This document shows positions 1 to 8,912 of a stretch of 64,000 bases of DNA, piece after piece (within the stretch, counting starts at the first letter, position 1; every line of letters starts with the position of its first letter). Under the pieces are notes generated by a model. It did no database searches. It was not told the origin of the DNA and was given only the letters and a program-made list of their open reading frames with translations. The DNA is taken from NCBI RefSeq assembly GCF_050176255.1, contig NZ_JBFXIE010000001.1. One strand, given 5' to 3'. The stretch comes from JBFXIE01 sp050176255. GTDB taxonomy: Bacteria > Pseudomonadota > Gammaproteobacteria > Burkholderiales > Burkholderiaceae_C. The translations under genes and the position numbers were made by a program.

Positions 1-199
1 CAACAACGAGGAGCCCGGCGCCGAATGGCTGCAGCGCCTCACGCACGCCTTCCCCAAGTTTGCGTGGATCAACCCCGAGCCCCAGGGCGTATGGCAGTAC
101 CGCCAGAGCATCAGCATCATCCAGCAGCTGATGGGCCAGCGCATGTACCCGCTGTCACTCAAGGGCCTCGAAGAAGCCATGCGCCTTTTGTCAAAATAG
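1..199 (+). CDS. VWA-domain (CoxE-like) protein, C-terminal end only
   Basis: The reading frame enters from the left edge (codons in phase from base 2) and ends at TAG 197-199. About 65 residues are visible. They include WINPEP, then WQYRQSI, then MYPLSLKGLEEAMRLL. This resembles the C-terminal tail of VWA-domain proteins of the CoxE/YehP type, where a conserved Trp-rich stretch is followed by a P-L-T/S-L-x-GL-E motif. The VWA domain itself would lie upstream of the window. tamA begins 5 bp after the stop, so the two may be co-transcribed. The family call rests on the tail alone. Confidence 0.6.
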   Translation, partial: NNEEPGAEWLQRLTHAFPKFAWINPEPQGVWQYRQSISIIQQLMGQRMYPLSLKGLEEAMRLLSK

Positions 200-204
200 T
201 CCGC

Positions 205-2211
205 ATGACCTTGCACAACCGGGCGTTGGCCCGGCGGCTTGCGCTACTTTTTTTGACGACCTGCCTGGCTCTGCTGGCGGGCTGCAGCCTGATTGCGAAA
301 AACGCCGCAGACACGTCCGGCACCGACGACGCCACAGCGCAGACCACTGCTGACGCAGGCGCCGACGCCCTGGCGCTGGAGGTACAGGTGGGCGACGACG
401 CGATCCGCGACTACCTCACGCGCCACCTGCAGCTGCAGCGCTTTCGCCACCTGCCCGACCTGCAGGCGCACGAACTCACACGGCTGCTGGGCCTGGCCGA
501 CGACAACGCCCGCGACCTGCTGGCCACGCTGGGCTACTTCAGCCCCGACATCACCATCGAACTGCGCGAGCCGCGCGCAACCGCCGCCGCAGATGCCGCA
601 GATGCCGCAGATGCCGCAGATGCCGCAGATGCCGCAGATGCCGCAGACGCAGCCAAGACCGACGCGCCCACGCGCACCGTGCTGGTCAGCGTGTCGCCCG
701 GCCCGCGCACGCACATCGCCAGTGCCGACATCACCGTCACCGGTGACGAGCGCAGCGACGGCACCGATGACAACGACGGCGCCGGCAATGGCAACCGCAG
801 CGCCCTGGCACGCCGCCAGGCCCAGCTGCAGCGCGGCTGGGGCCTGCCGCCCGGCGAGCCCTTCACGCAAGGGGGCTGGGACGCCGCCAAGGCCCAGGGC
901 CTGCGCCAGTTGCAGTCGCGCCGCTACCCCACGGCGCGCATCGCCAGCAGCCGCGCCGACGTGGACGCCGACAGCGCCCAGGCCCATCTGCAAGTGCGCT
1001 ACGACAGCGGGCCCGCCTACCGATTCGGCCCACTGCAAATCCAGGGCGGCGAGCGCTACGACACCGAGGGCATGCGCCGCATCGCCCGCCTGCCCACGGG
1101 CGAGGACTACACCGAGACCCGCCTGCTCGACACCCAGCAGCGCCTGGCCGCCAGCGGCTACTACGACGCGGTATTCCTCACGCTGGACACCGACCACCCT
1201 GACCCGCAGGCCGCCCCCGTCATCGCCCAGGTGCGCGATGCGCCGCTGCAAAAGGCGGTGTTTGGCGTGGGCCTCTCCACCGACAGCGGCGCACGCCTGA
1301 GCCTGGACCATATCCACAACCGCCTGCCCGGCCTGGGCTGGCGCGCCGTGAGCCACGCGCAGACGGACAACACGCGCCGGCGGCTGGCCACCGACTGGAC
1401 CGCCCTGCCCGGCGAGGACGGCTGGCGCTGGTTCACCGGCGTGCAACTGCAGCGCGAGGCCACGGGCAGCTTTGACGTGGACAGCACCCGCGTGCGCGCC
1501 GGGCGCACCGAAAGCGGCGACCACATCGACCGCAGCTACTTCGTGCAGCACGACACCGCCAAAAGCCGCGGCGACGGCGCGCCACCATCCAGCGGCGCCC
1601 TCAGCGCCAACTTCGGCTGGACGGGGCGCTACTTCAACAACAACACCAACCCCACGCGCGGCTGGGGCCTGGCGGCCGAGCTGGGCGCAGGCACCACGCT
1701 GCGGGCGGGGCGCGACCCATTCCTGCGCGCGCTGCTGCGCTGGCAGTCCTTCATTGGGCTGGGCCGGATCGAGCTGGGCGGCAACGTGCGCCGCAACAGC
1801 CGCCTGTCGCTGCGCCTGGAAGGCGGCGCCGTGCTGGCGCAGGATGGCGCAGACATCCCCGTCACCCAGCTGTTTCTGACCGGCGGCGACACCACCGTGC
1901 GCGGCTACAGCTACCGCGGCATTGGCGCGCGCGACGACGCGGGCAAACTCTTCGGCGGGCGCTACATGGCCGTGGGCAGCATGGAGTGGCAGCGCCCCGT
2001 CACCGTGCGCGGCAACCGCACCGACTTTGAAAGTGCCCTGTTCATCGACGCCGGTGCCGTCGCCGACAAGGCACGCGAGCTGAACGCACGCGTGGGCGTA
2101 GGCGCCGGCCTGCGCTGGCGCAGCCCCGTGGGGCCGCTGCAGGCCGACCTGGCCTACGGCCTGCAGTCCCGCCAGCTGCGCCTGCACCTGCGCCTGGGTT
2201 ACACCTTTTGA
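205..2211 (+). CDS. tamA: TamA-like outer-membrane Omp85 translocation/assembly protein
   Basis: About 668 residues from ATG 205, which lies 5 bp after the previous stop; the frame is open further upstream, but that part overlaps the VWA gene. The N-terminus is a lipoprotein-type signal (LALLAGC lipobox near residue 27), unusual for TamA. POTRA-like repeats follow, then a C-terminal beta-barrel with the Omp85 loop motif GGDTTVRGY and a terminal aromatic strand ending YTF. TamA forms the outer-membrane half of the TAM complex with TamB, which is encoded next. A 9-bp tandem repeat at 586-648 encodes an (Asp-Ala-Ala)n linker between the first POTRA-like regions. Confidence 0.9.
   Translation: MTLHNRALARRLALLFLTTCLALLAGCSLIAKNAADTSGTDDATAQTTADAGADALALEVQVGDDAIRDYLTRHLQLQRFRHLPDLQAHELTRLLGLADDNARDLLATLGYFSPDITIELREPRATAAADAADAADAADAADAADAADAAKTDAPTRTVLVSVSPGPRTHIASADITVTGDERSDGTDDNDGAGNGNRSALARRQAQLQRGWGLPPGEPFTQGGWDAAKAQGLRQLQSRRYPTARIASSRADVDADSAQAHLQVRYDSGPAYRFGPLQIQGGERYDTEGMRRIARLPTGEDYTETRLLDTQQRLAASGYYDAVFLTLDTDHPDPQAAPVIAQVRDAPLQKAVFGVGLSTDSGARLSLDHIHNRLPGLGWRAVSHAQTDNTRRRLATDWTALPGEDGWRWFTGVQLQREATGSFDVDSTRVRAGRTESGDHIDRSYFVQHDTAKSRGDGAPPSSGALSANFGWTGRYFNNNTNPTRGWGLAAELGAGTTLRAGRDPFLRALLRWQSFIGLGRIELGGNVRRNSRLSLRLEGGAVLAQDGADIPVTQLFLTGGDTTVRGYSYRGIGARDDAGKLFGGRYMAVGSMEWQRPVTVRGNRTDFESALFIDAGAVADKARELNARVGVGAGLRWRSPVGPLQADLAYGLQSRQLRLHLRLGYTF
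586..648 (+). repeat. 9-bp tandem repeat inside tamA
   Basis: Six perfect copies of GCCGCAGAT (586-639) plus one imperfect copy. They encode repeated Ala-Ala-Asp in a linker. The unit is a multiple of three, so gain or loss of copies would change linker length without shifting the frame. Confidence 0.95.
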
Positions 2212-2225
2212 TGGACATGAAAATG

Positions 2226-2272
2226 CCTCCAGCCCCTTATTAAAAAGCGCTGGCTGCTATTGTTTTTGAATC
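2226..2272. repeat. Dispersed AGCGCT-type intergenic repeat, copy 1
   Basis: Lies between tamA and tamB. It contains CCTCCAGCCCCTTATT, AAGCGCTGGCTGCTATT and a T-rich tail. The same module recurs about eleven times in the window in both orientations. It ends 3 bp before the proposed GTG start of tamB. Confidence 0.85.
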
Positions 2273-2275
2273 AAC

Positions 2276-5200
2276 GTGCCGCATCCCGCCAACCCCCATC
2301 CCTACGCCGCAGCCGCCACGCCCCGCCCGCAGCCGCCGGGCAAAGGCCGCGCCCGCCGCGCCCTGGGCGTGCTGGCGCGCCTGGCCGCCACCCTGATGCT
2401 GGCGGCGCTGGCGCTGCTGGGCGGACTGTGGTGGTGGGCAGGCACCGGCACCTCGCTGGCCACGGCGCTGCAGCAGGCGGCGCGCTATATGCCCGAAGGT
2501 CAACAGCTTGAAAGCCGCGACGTGACCGGCTCGCTGCGCGCGGGCGGGCGCATCGGCTGGCTGCGCTGGAGCAGCCCCACGCTGGCCGTGCAGGTGCAGG
2601 ACGCCCGCATCGCCTGGAGCCTGGCGCCGCTGCTGCAGCGCCAGCTGCGCCTGGGCGAGGTGCATGCCGCGCAGGTGCTGATCACCCCGCAGGACGGGCC
2701 GGCGCCACAACCCGACGCGCCTGCGCAGCCCCTGCAGTCACTGGTGCTGCCGCTGCGCATTGATCTGCCGTTTCGCGTGGACCGCCTCACCTGGGCCGCG
2801 GCCAGCCTGGTCACCATCGACGGCCTGGCCGGCAGCTACCGCTACGACGGCGACCGGCACCACTTGGCCGTGGACCAGGTCTCGCTGGCCCAGGGGCGCT
2901 ACGCCCTGCAGGCCACGCTGCAGGGCGCGGCGCCCATGGCACTGTCGGCCACGCTGGACGGCACGCTGCACACACCCGTGCCCGGCAACGCGCAGCCGCT
3001 GCAGGCCCGCGCGCAGGCCCGCGTTCAGGGCACCCTGGCCACGGCAGACGCGCGCCTGCAGCTGACGGGCAGCATCGCCCGCCAGCTCACGGGCCAAGAC
3101 AAGGGAGCCCAAGAGCAGCCGCTGCCCGACCACCTGCCCCCGCAAGCACGCCCAGAGGCCCACCCAGAGGCCCACCCACAAGCCGACCCGCAAACCGACC
3201 CGCGCAACGACCTGCATGTAGATCTGCAGGCCCACATCGCCCCCTGGGCCAGCCAGCCCCTGCTGCAGGCTGCGGCCGATCTGCGAGGGCTTGACCTGGC
3301 AACGCTGTGGCCGCAGGCGCCCGCCACGCGGCTGAGCGGCCACGCCAGCCTGGAGCCCGCACCCGACGGCGAAACCGGCAGCGAAACCGGTAGCGAAACC
3401 GGCAGCACGTCTGGCACCTTGCGCGGCTGGCGCATGCAGGCGGCACTGACCAACGCCCTGCCCGGCCCCTGGGATAGGCAGCGCCTGCCCATCGCCGCTG
3501 TGCAGGCGCAGGCCCGCTTCGACGGCCGGCAATGGACGCTGCCCCAGGCCACGCTGCAGGCCGGCGGCGGCAGCATCACGCTGCAGGGTGCCTACACGCC
3601 CGCCACGCAGGCGCTGCAAGGGCAGGCCGCAGTGCGCGCAATCAACCCCGCGGCGCTGCACAGCCAGCTGGCGGCCGCACCCGTCAGCGGCACCGCCAGC
3701 GCCGAAAGCCGCGGCGGCCCAGGCGCCAGCGCCGTGCACTTTGCCGCCGATTTGCGCGCAGCCGCCCGCGCGCCCGCCCCCACAGCCCAAGCCGGCACGC
3801 CGCTGCGCCTGGATCAACTGGCCGTGCAGGGCCAGTGGCAGGGCGAGCGCATCGACATCACCCGCCTGCAGATCGACGCGCTGCAGGCCCGCGTCAGTGC
3901 GCAGGCGCTGCGCATCGACACCGCAGGGCCGGCGCTGCAGGGCCGGCTGCAGGCCGCGCTGCCCGGCGCCACGGCACAACTGGATGGCCAGGTGGCGACT
4001 GCCAGCGGCCAGGGCACGCTGAGCCTGCGCCTGGCCGACGCGCAGCGCACCCAGCGCTGGCTGCAAGGCCTGGCCCGCCTGCCCGGCCTGGCGGGTCTGG
4101 ACACCGCGCTGGCCCGCTGGAGCCTGGACGGCAACGCCGCTCTGGACGCCCGGTGGAGCGGTGGCTGGCAAGACCTGCAGCGCCAGCTGCAGTCAGCAGG
4201 CCTGGCCGCAGGCACCGCCAGCGCGGCGCGGGGCGCGGGCCGCTTCGAGCTGCAGGCGCAGCTGAGCGCCCCGCGGCTGCAGATCAACCAGGGCGCGCAG
4301 ACGGGCAGGCAGACGGGCGCCCGAAAAAACGATGCAACGCCCCCCGCAAAAGCCCTGCCCACGACCGCAGGCCCGTTCACGCTGACGCTGCAAGGCACCA
4401 CGGCGCAACTGCGCGGATCGCTGACGCAGGCCACGCTGGAGTGGGACGGCGCCCTGCGCTACGGCGCCGCGCCCGCCCACCAGGCGCGGCTGCAGCTGCG
4501 GGCCCGCGCTGGCAGCCAGGGCGCGGGCCGGTGGCAGGCGCAGGTGGATACGCTGCAGGTGCAAGCCCAGCCCGCCGGCCAGCCCGGCCCGTGGACGCTG
4601 CGCCTGGCACAGCCGCTGGACCTGCGCCTGCAACAGGCGCCGCAGTCGCAGCAAACGGTGCTGGAAGCCGAAGCCGGCCAGATCACCGTCAGCGGCCCCC
4701 AGCCTGGCGACGTGCGGCTGCGCTGGCAAGCGCTGCGCTACGCACAAAGCCCGCAAGGCGCCGCGCAGCTGCGCAGCCAGGGCGAGCTGCTGGGCCTGCC
4801 GCTGGACTGGGCCAACGCCTGGCAGATGGACGGCCAGGGCGCCCTGGCCCGCCTGGGCCTGGCCGGCAACCTGGTGATGGACGGCCATTGGGACATCGAC
4901 ACCGGCGAGCGCCTGCGCGTGCGCGCCGGCCTGCGGCGCAGCAGCGGCGATCTGCGTATGCTGATCGGCAATGCCGCGCCCGCCACCACGGTGCACAGCA
5001 GCAGCGGCCAGGGTGTGCGGGCGGGGGCAAAGGTGGGTGCGCAGGTGCCAGCGGCCGGCGCGGACTCTGCCGCCGGCCTGCGCGGGGCTGAACTCACACT
5101 CACCGCCGACGGCGACAGCCTGCGCGCCCGGCTGGACTGGGACAGCGAGCGCGCTGGCCGCGTGCAGGCCGAGGGCAGCACCAGCCTGGCCCGCACGGGT

Positions 5201-6664
5201 GGCACGGGCAGCGCCTGGGCCTGGCCCGACGACGCGCCGCTGGCCGCCACGGTGCGCGCCAGACTGCCGGACGTGGGCGTATGGTCTGCCCTGGCGCCGC
5301 CGGGCTGGCGCGTGCGCGGCACCTTGGACGCCGACGTGCGCCTGTCCGGCACCCGCGCCGCGCCGCTGTGGAGCGGCCAGCTGGCGGCGGACCAATTCGC
5401 CGTGCGCTCGGTGCTGGACGGCGTGGACCTGCAAGACGGCCGCCTGCGCGCCACGCTGCAGGGCGAGCAACTCACGATCACCGAGCTGCGCGTGCACGGC
5501 GGCCCGGGCAGCCGCGCGCGCATCGCAGGCTTGAGCGGCAACCGCACGGCCGCGCCGCAGGACGGCGGCCTGCTGACCGGCAGCGGCACCGTCACCTGGG
5601 GCGCTGCGGCCGGCGCTGGCGGGTCTGGCGGGTCGGGCATCGCGATGGACCTGCGCGCCAAAGCGCAGGCACTACAGGTGCTGGCGCGCGCCGACCGGCA
5701 GCTGAGCGTGTCGGGCGACCTGACGGCGCGGCTGCAAGGCGGGCAATTGACGCTGCGCGGCCAGCTGACCACCGACCGCGCCACCATCATCCTGCCCGAG
5801 GCCGGCGCGCCCACGCTGGGCAGCGACGTGGTCGTGCGATCGGCCGCACTGGACCGGCAAGCCGCCGCCCAGGCCGCGCGCGACGCCCAGAAAACCCGTC
5901 AAACCCAGGCAGTCGGCCAGGTGCGGGCAGCCCGCCCGCCCGACATCGCCATCACCCTGGACCTGGGCGACGACTTCGCACTGCAGGGCCACGGCATCAC
6001 CACCCGCCTGGCCGGGCAGCTGGACATTCGCAGCAACGCCGCCACCGGCGCCGCGCCGCGCGTGACCGGTGAGGTGCGCACCGTGCAGGGCCGCTACCGC
6101 GCCTGGGGCCAGGCGCTGGACGTCGAAAGCGGCCTGCTGCGCTTCAACGGCCCCTACGACAACCCGGCGCTGGACGTGCTGGCCATCCGCCCCAACATCA
6201 GCGTGCGTGCCGGCGTGCAGGTCACCGGCACGGCCCAGCGCCCGCGCGTGCGCCTGTGGGCCGACCCCGACCTGCCCGATGCCGAAAAACTGTCGTGGGT
6301 GGTGCTGGGCCGCAGCGGCGCCGGCGGCGGCGCCGAGGCCGCGCTGCTGCAGCAAGCCGCCCTGACCCTGCTGGGCCGCAGCACGGGCGGCGGCGCAGAT
6401 GGCATCACCAGCGGCATCGCCCGCGGCCTGGGTCTGGATGAAATCGGCTTCAAAGGCCCGGGCGCCGGCGAAGACGCCAGCGCCGCCGCCCTCACCCTGG
6501 GCAAGCGCCTGTCCAAAGACCTGTACGTGAGCTATGAACGCAGCCTGGCCGGGGTGCTCGGCACGCTGTACATCTTCTACGACCTGTCGCGCAACCTCAC
6601 GCTGCGCGGCCAGACCGGCATGCAAAGCGCGGTGGACCTGATCTACACGGTGCGCTACGACTGA
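2276..6664 (+). CDS. tamB: TamB (translocation and assembly module inner-membrane subunit)
   Basis: 1462 residues, a typical TamB length. The chosen start is GTG 2276, just after a repeat copy, because the basic segment RARRALG and the single N-terminal membrane anchor (about residues 30-55, ending GGLWWWAG) follow directly; no clear Shine-Dalgarno site is seen. The long middle is beta-rich periplasmic sequence of the AsmA/TamB kind. The C-terminal DUF490 part carries PDLPDAEKLSWVVLGR and ends LIYTVRYD, both typical of TamB. It spans the periplasm and works with TamA, encoded upstream. Two short low-complexity stretches (PEAHPEAHPQADPQTDP and repeated ETGS) lie near residues 290-375. Confidence 0.92.
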   Translation: MPHPANPHPYAAAATPRPQPPGKGRARRALGVLARLAATLMLAALALLGGLWWWAGTGTSLATALQQAARYMPEGQQLESRDVTGSLRAGGRIGWLRWSSPTLAVQVQDARIAWSLAPLLQRQLRLGEVHAAQVLITPQDGPAPQPDAPAQPLQSLVLPLRIDLPFRVDRLTWAAASLVTIDGLAGSYRYDGDRHHLAVDQVSLAQGRYALQATLQGAAPMALSATLDGTLHTPVPGNAQPLQARAQARVQGTLATADARLQLTGSIARQLTGQDKGAQEQPLPDHLPPQARPEAHPEAHPQADPQTDPRNDLHVDLQAHIAPWASQPLLQAAADLRGLDLATLWPQAPATRLSGHASLEPAPDGETGSETGSETGSTSGTLRGWRMQAALTNALPGPWDRQRLPIAAVQAQARFDGRQWTLPQATLQAGGGSITLQGAYTPATQALQGQAAVRAINPAALHSQLAAAPVSGTASAESRGGPGASAVHFAADLRAAARAPAPTAQAGTPLRLDQLAVQGQWQGERIDITRLQIDALQARVSAQALRIDTAGPALQGRLQAALPGATAQLDGQVATASGQGTLSLRLADAQRTQRWLQGLARLPGLAGLDTALARWSLDGNAALDARWSGGWQDLQRQLQSAGLAAGTASAARGAGRFELQAQLSAPRLQINQGAQTGRQTGARKNDATPPAKALPTTAGPFTLTLQGTTAQLRGSLTQATLEWDGALRYGAAPAHQARLQLRARAGSQGAGRWQAQVDTLQVQAQPAGQPGPWTLRLAQPLDLRLQQAPQSQQTVLEAEAGQITVSGPQPGDVRLRWQALRYAQSPQGAAQLRSQGELLGLPLDWANAWQMDGQGALARLGLAGNLVMDGHWDIDTGERLRVRAGLRRSSGDLRMLIGNAAPATTVHSSSGQGVRAGAKVGAQVPAAGADSAAGLRGAELTLTADGDSLRARLDWDSERAGRVQAEGSTSLARTGGTGSAWAWPDDAPLAATVRARLPDVGVWSALAPPGWRVRGTLDADVRLSGTRAAPLWSGQLAADQFAVRSVLDGVDLQDGRLRATLQGEQLTITELRVHGGPGSRARIAGLSGNRTAAPQDGGLLTGSGTVTWGAAAGAGGSGGSGIAMDLRAKAQALQVLARADRQLSVSGDLTARLQGGQLTLRGQLTTDRATIILPEAGAPTLGSDVVVRSAALDRQAAAQAARDAQKTRQTQAVGQVRAARPPDIAITLDLGDDFALQGHGITTRLAGQLDIRSNAATGAAPRVTGEVRTVQGRYRAWGQALDVESGLLRFNGPYDNPALDVLAIRPNISVRAGVQVTGTAQRPRVRLWADPDLPDAEKLSWVVLGRSGAGGGAEAALLQQAALTLLGRSTGGGADGITSGIARGLGLDEIGFKGPGAGEDASAAALTLGKRLSKDLYVSYERSLAGVLGTLYIFYDLSRNLTLRGQTGMQSAVDLIYTVRYD

Positions 6665-6670
6665 CCAATG

Positions 6671-6728
6671 GTCAAAATGCCCTGCAGCGCTTGCGCATCA
6701 AGCGCCAGAAGCTATCACAACAGTAGCA
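6671..6728. repeat. Dispersed AGCGCT-type repeat, copy 2
   Basis: Between the tamB stop and tRNA-Arg. It reads AAAATGCCCTGCAGCGCTTG, then CAAGCGCCAGAAGCTATCA and AGTAGC, the same order of blocks as the other copies but more diverged. Confidence 0.65.
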
Positions 6729-6768
6729 AGAAATAGCTCAGACCGCGCCCTTACAATCGTGTGCTCTC

Positions 6769-6843
6769 CTCCCCGTAGTTCAATGGATAGAACGAGCGCC
6801 TCCTAAGCGCTAGATACAGGTTCGATTCCTGTCGGGGGGACCA
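6769..6843 (+). tRNA. tRNA-Arg (anticodon CCU)
   Basis: A full cloverleaf can be drawn. The acceptor stem pairs 6769-6775 with 6833-6839 and has one T-G pair. The D stem is GTTC/GAAC. The anticodon stem AGCGC/GCGCT encloses loop CTCCTAA, with anticodon CCT at 6802-6804. The T arm is ACAGG-TTCGATT-CCTGT. The 3' CCA is encoded (6841-6843). It reads AGG codons. Confidence 0.97.
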
Positions 6844-6860
6844 TCTGGCTATCCGCAAAG

Positions 6861-6896
6861 CCGCACGCTGGCAGCACCGTGCGGTTTTTTTTTTTT
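6861..6896 (+). terminator. Rho-independent terminator of tRNA-Arg
   Basis: Stem CCGCACG (6861-6867) pairs with CGTGCGG (6878-6884), followed by a run of twelve T residues. It lies 17 bp after the tRNA. Confidence 0.92.
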
Positions 6897-6905
6897 GCGC
6901 CCGGG

Positions 6906-8303
6906 CTACAGCTGAAAGCCCACGGCCCGCACTACCCCTTCCAGGATGTCGCGCCCCCACGACGGGCGGCGCGCGGCATACGGGTGGGCGGCGGCAATCA
7001 GCTGGGCGCTCCACTCTGACATCCAGTGCAGCTGCTGCGGGTCGTAGAACGCGGTCATGGCCTCGTAGTTCAGGAACAGGCTGCGCGCGTCCAGGTTGAG
7101 CGACCCGGCCAGGGCCAGGTCGTCATCAATCAACACGGCCTTGGCGTGCACCATGGCGGGCGACAGCCAGACCTGCGCGCCCGCGGCGGTCAGCTCGCGC
7201 AACGCACGTTCGCGCGCGGTGTCGGCCAGCCAGTGGTTGGAGCACGCAGGCACCAGCAGGCTGACCTGCACGCCGCGGCGGCAGGCCAGGCACCAGGCGT
7301 CCAGCAGCGCGTCATCGGGCACAAAGTACGGCGTGACGGCCACGATGCGCCGCTGCGCGTGGTAGGCCGCAGCCAGCAGCAGCGCGTGCACGGTGTCGTC
7401 GGCATGGTCGGGGCCGCTGGGCAGCCACTGCGCCAGCGGGCCAGTGGCTGGCGGGGCGGGCTGGGCATGCGGGGCGCGCAGCCGCTGGCCTTTGCGCAGC
7501 CGAATGCCGCTGGCCACGCGCCAGTCGGTGGCAAAGCGGGCCTGCGCCTGCGCGGCCAGCGATCCGTGGATTTCGTAGCTCAAGTCCACCCAGGCAGGCT
7601 GGCCTGGGCGGCCCTCAAAATATTCGCTGGCCAGGTTGCGCCCGCCGCTCCAAAGGCGCTGGCCGTCGGCCACGGCCAGCTTGCGGTGGTTGCGCAGGTT
7701 GGTGCGCCCGTGCAGCGGGTTGTGCAGCAGCGGCATGAAGCGGCGCACCTGCACGCCCTGGCGGCGCAGCGCGCGCAGCATGCGCGGGGGCGTGCGCAGG
7801 CTGCCTATGGCGTCCACCAGCAGGCGCACCGTCACACCGCGGCGCACGCATTGCAGCATTGCCTGGGCCACCTGGTCGCCGACTTCGTCGTGCGCCAGGA
7901 TGTAGGTGCAAACGTCCAGCCGCTGGCGTGCCGACGCGATGGTGGCCAGCAAGCCCTGCAGCGCCTGGCCGCCATCGGCATGCATCACGATGCTGTGGTT
8001 GCGCACAGCGGGCGCCAGCTCCATGCTGGCCAGCAGCCGCGTGGCCCAGGGCGGGCCCTCGCCGGGCCATGCCTGCGCCGGGGCACTGGCATGGCGCACG
8101 GGCCTCGCCAGCTTGCGCGTGCCAAACAGCAAGAACAGCGGCACAAACAGATACGGAAAAGCCACGATGCCCAGCACCCAGCCCACCGCGGCCGACGGGT
8201 GGCGGCGCTGGTGCCCGATGCGCGTGGTCATCACATAGACCAGCAGGCCCACGGCCACAAAAACCGCATGGCCCAGGCCCGAGAGCACGGTAGCGCGGAT
8301 CAT
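6906..8303 (-). CDS. cls: Cardiolipin synthase-like phospholipase D family protein
   Basis: 465 residues. Start ATG 8303 is preferred because GGGAG lies 7 nt upstream; the frame extends to a TTG at 8345 with no such site. Two N-terminal membrane segments (PLDc_N type, ending VPLFLLFGTRKL) are followed by two phospholipase D motifs, NHRKLAVAD and VHAKAVLIDD, each with H-x-K-x4-D and a downstream SxN. Cardiolipin synthases use these to join two phosphatidylglycerol molecules in the inner membrane. Which Cls subtype it is cannot be told from sequence alone. Confidence 0.88.
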   Translation of the reverse strand: MIRATVLSGLGHAVFVAVGLLVYVMTTRIGHQRRHPSAAVGWVLGIVAFPYLFVPLFLLFGTRKLARPVRHASAPAQAWPGEGPPWATRLLASMELAPAVRNHSIVMHADGGQALQGLLATIASARQRLDVCTYILAHDEVGDQVAQAMLQCVRRGVTVRLLVDAIGSLRTPPRMLRALRRQGVQVRRFMPLLHNPLHGRTNLRNHRKLAVADGQRLWSGGRNLASEYFEGRPGQPAWVDLSYEIHGSLAAQAQARFATDWRVASGIRLRKGQRLRAPHAQPAPPATGPLAQWLPSGPDHADDTVHALLLAAAYHAQRRIVAVTPYFVPDDALLDAWCLACRRGVQVSLLVPACSNHWLADTARERALRELTAAGAQVWLSPAMVHAKAVLIDDDLALAGSLNLDARSLFLNYEAMTAFYDPQQLHWMSEWSAQLIAAAHPYAARRPSWGRDILEGVVRAVGFQL

Positions 8304-8383
8304 GCAGAGACTCCCACGCCACTGCCAGAAGGGAATGGATTGCAATGCTTACGCGGGCGACGCGGCATGGCGTAAAGCATAAC

Positions 8384-8416
8384 GGCAACCACCACTTGCA
8401 AAAACTGGTGGTTGCC
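8384..8416. other. Perfect 11-bp inverted repeat between cls and the roadblock-like gene
   Basis: GGCAACCACCA (8384-8394) and TGGTGGTTGCC (8406-8416) are separated by 11 bp. There is no T-run on either side, so this is not a canonical terminator. It could still end transcription of the genes at 8477-10283, or act as an operator for cls. Confidence 0.6.
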
Positions 8417-8476
8417 TGCACAGCCGCTTTCAGCGCTTACAGAGTGTGCACTGGGGCCAATGTGTCGCCAAAAGAG

Positions 8477-8881
8477 TCAAAACGCGGATTCCAGCGTGGG
8501 CAGGGCGAGACGCGCTTTGGTCAGGGCCATGCCCAGATTGGCGGTTTTACGGCATACGAAAACAGCTACGTAATCGGGATTGATTTTGCCGCGCAAGAAC
8601 ACGTGGATCAGGTTCTCGCTATTGACGATGACTTCCTGGAAATAGTGAAAGCCGTCATCCTGCAGCCCGCGCGCCTTCTTGAACAGACGCTCAATCATGC
8701 TCACGTTGGGGCCGGCAAACATGTCGGCTGTGGCTGCGGCCAACAGATCAATGACTTGCTGAGGGTGCGAATCCACGGTCTTGAGCGCCAGCAGCATGCC
8801 GGACGATATGTCCACATAGCCTGCGGCCACGCACTCGGGCACCGTGCTGGCTGCCTGGTTCAATGCATTGTCGAAACTCAT
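8477..8881 (-). CDS. Small roadblock/LC7-like hypothetical protein
   Basis: 134 residues from ATG 8881, which has GGAGG at a 9-nt distance. No enzymatic motif is seen. The pattern (short N-terminal helix, YVDISSGMLLALKT strand pair, a central helix, then HYFQEVIV and HVFLRGK strands, final helix) resembles small roadblock/LC7-type proteins that bind GTPases or scaffold complexes. A second protein with a similar pattern is encoded at 49572-50426. It lies 31 bp downstream of the ABC/phosphatase fusion gene on the same strand, so the two probably form an operon. The fold assignment is inference. Confidence 0.6.
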   Translation of the reverse strand: MSFDNALNQAASTVPECVAAGYVDISSGMLLALKTVDSHPQQVIDLLAAATADMFAGPNVSMIERLFKKARGLQDDGFHYFQEVIVNSENLIHVFLRGKINPDYVAVFVCRKTANLGMALTKARLALPTLESAF

Positions 8882-8912
8882 CGGGCAATTCCTCCATTTT
8901 GGGTCGTGGGGA

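Noticed and set aside
244..2187. Long open frame antisense to tamA (647 codons)
   Set aside because: High-GC DNA leaves antisense frames open. The predicted product is Ala/Gly/Val/Gln-rich with no domain, and the sense strand encodes a clear TamA.
6751..7014. Minus-strand frame across the tRNA and terminator
   Set aside because: It covers tRNA-Arg and the end of cls, and has no coding signature.
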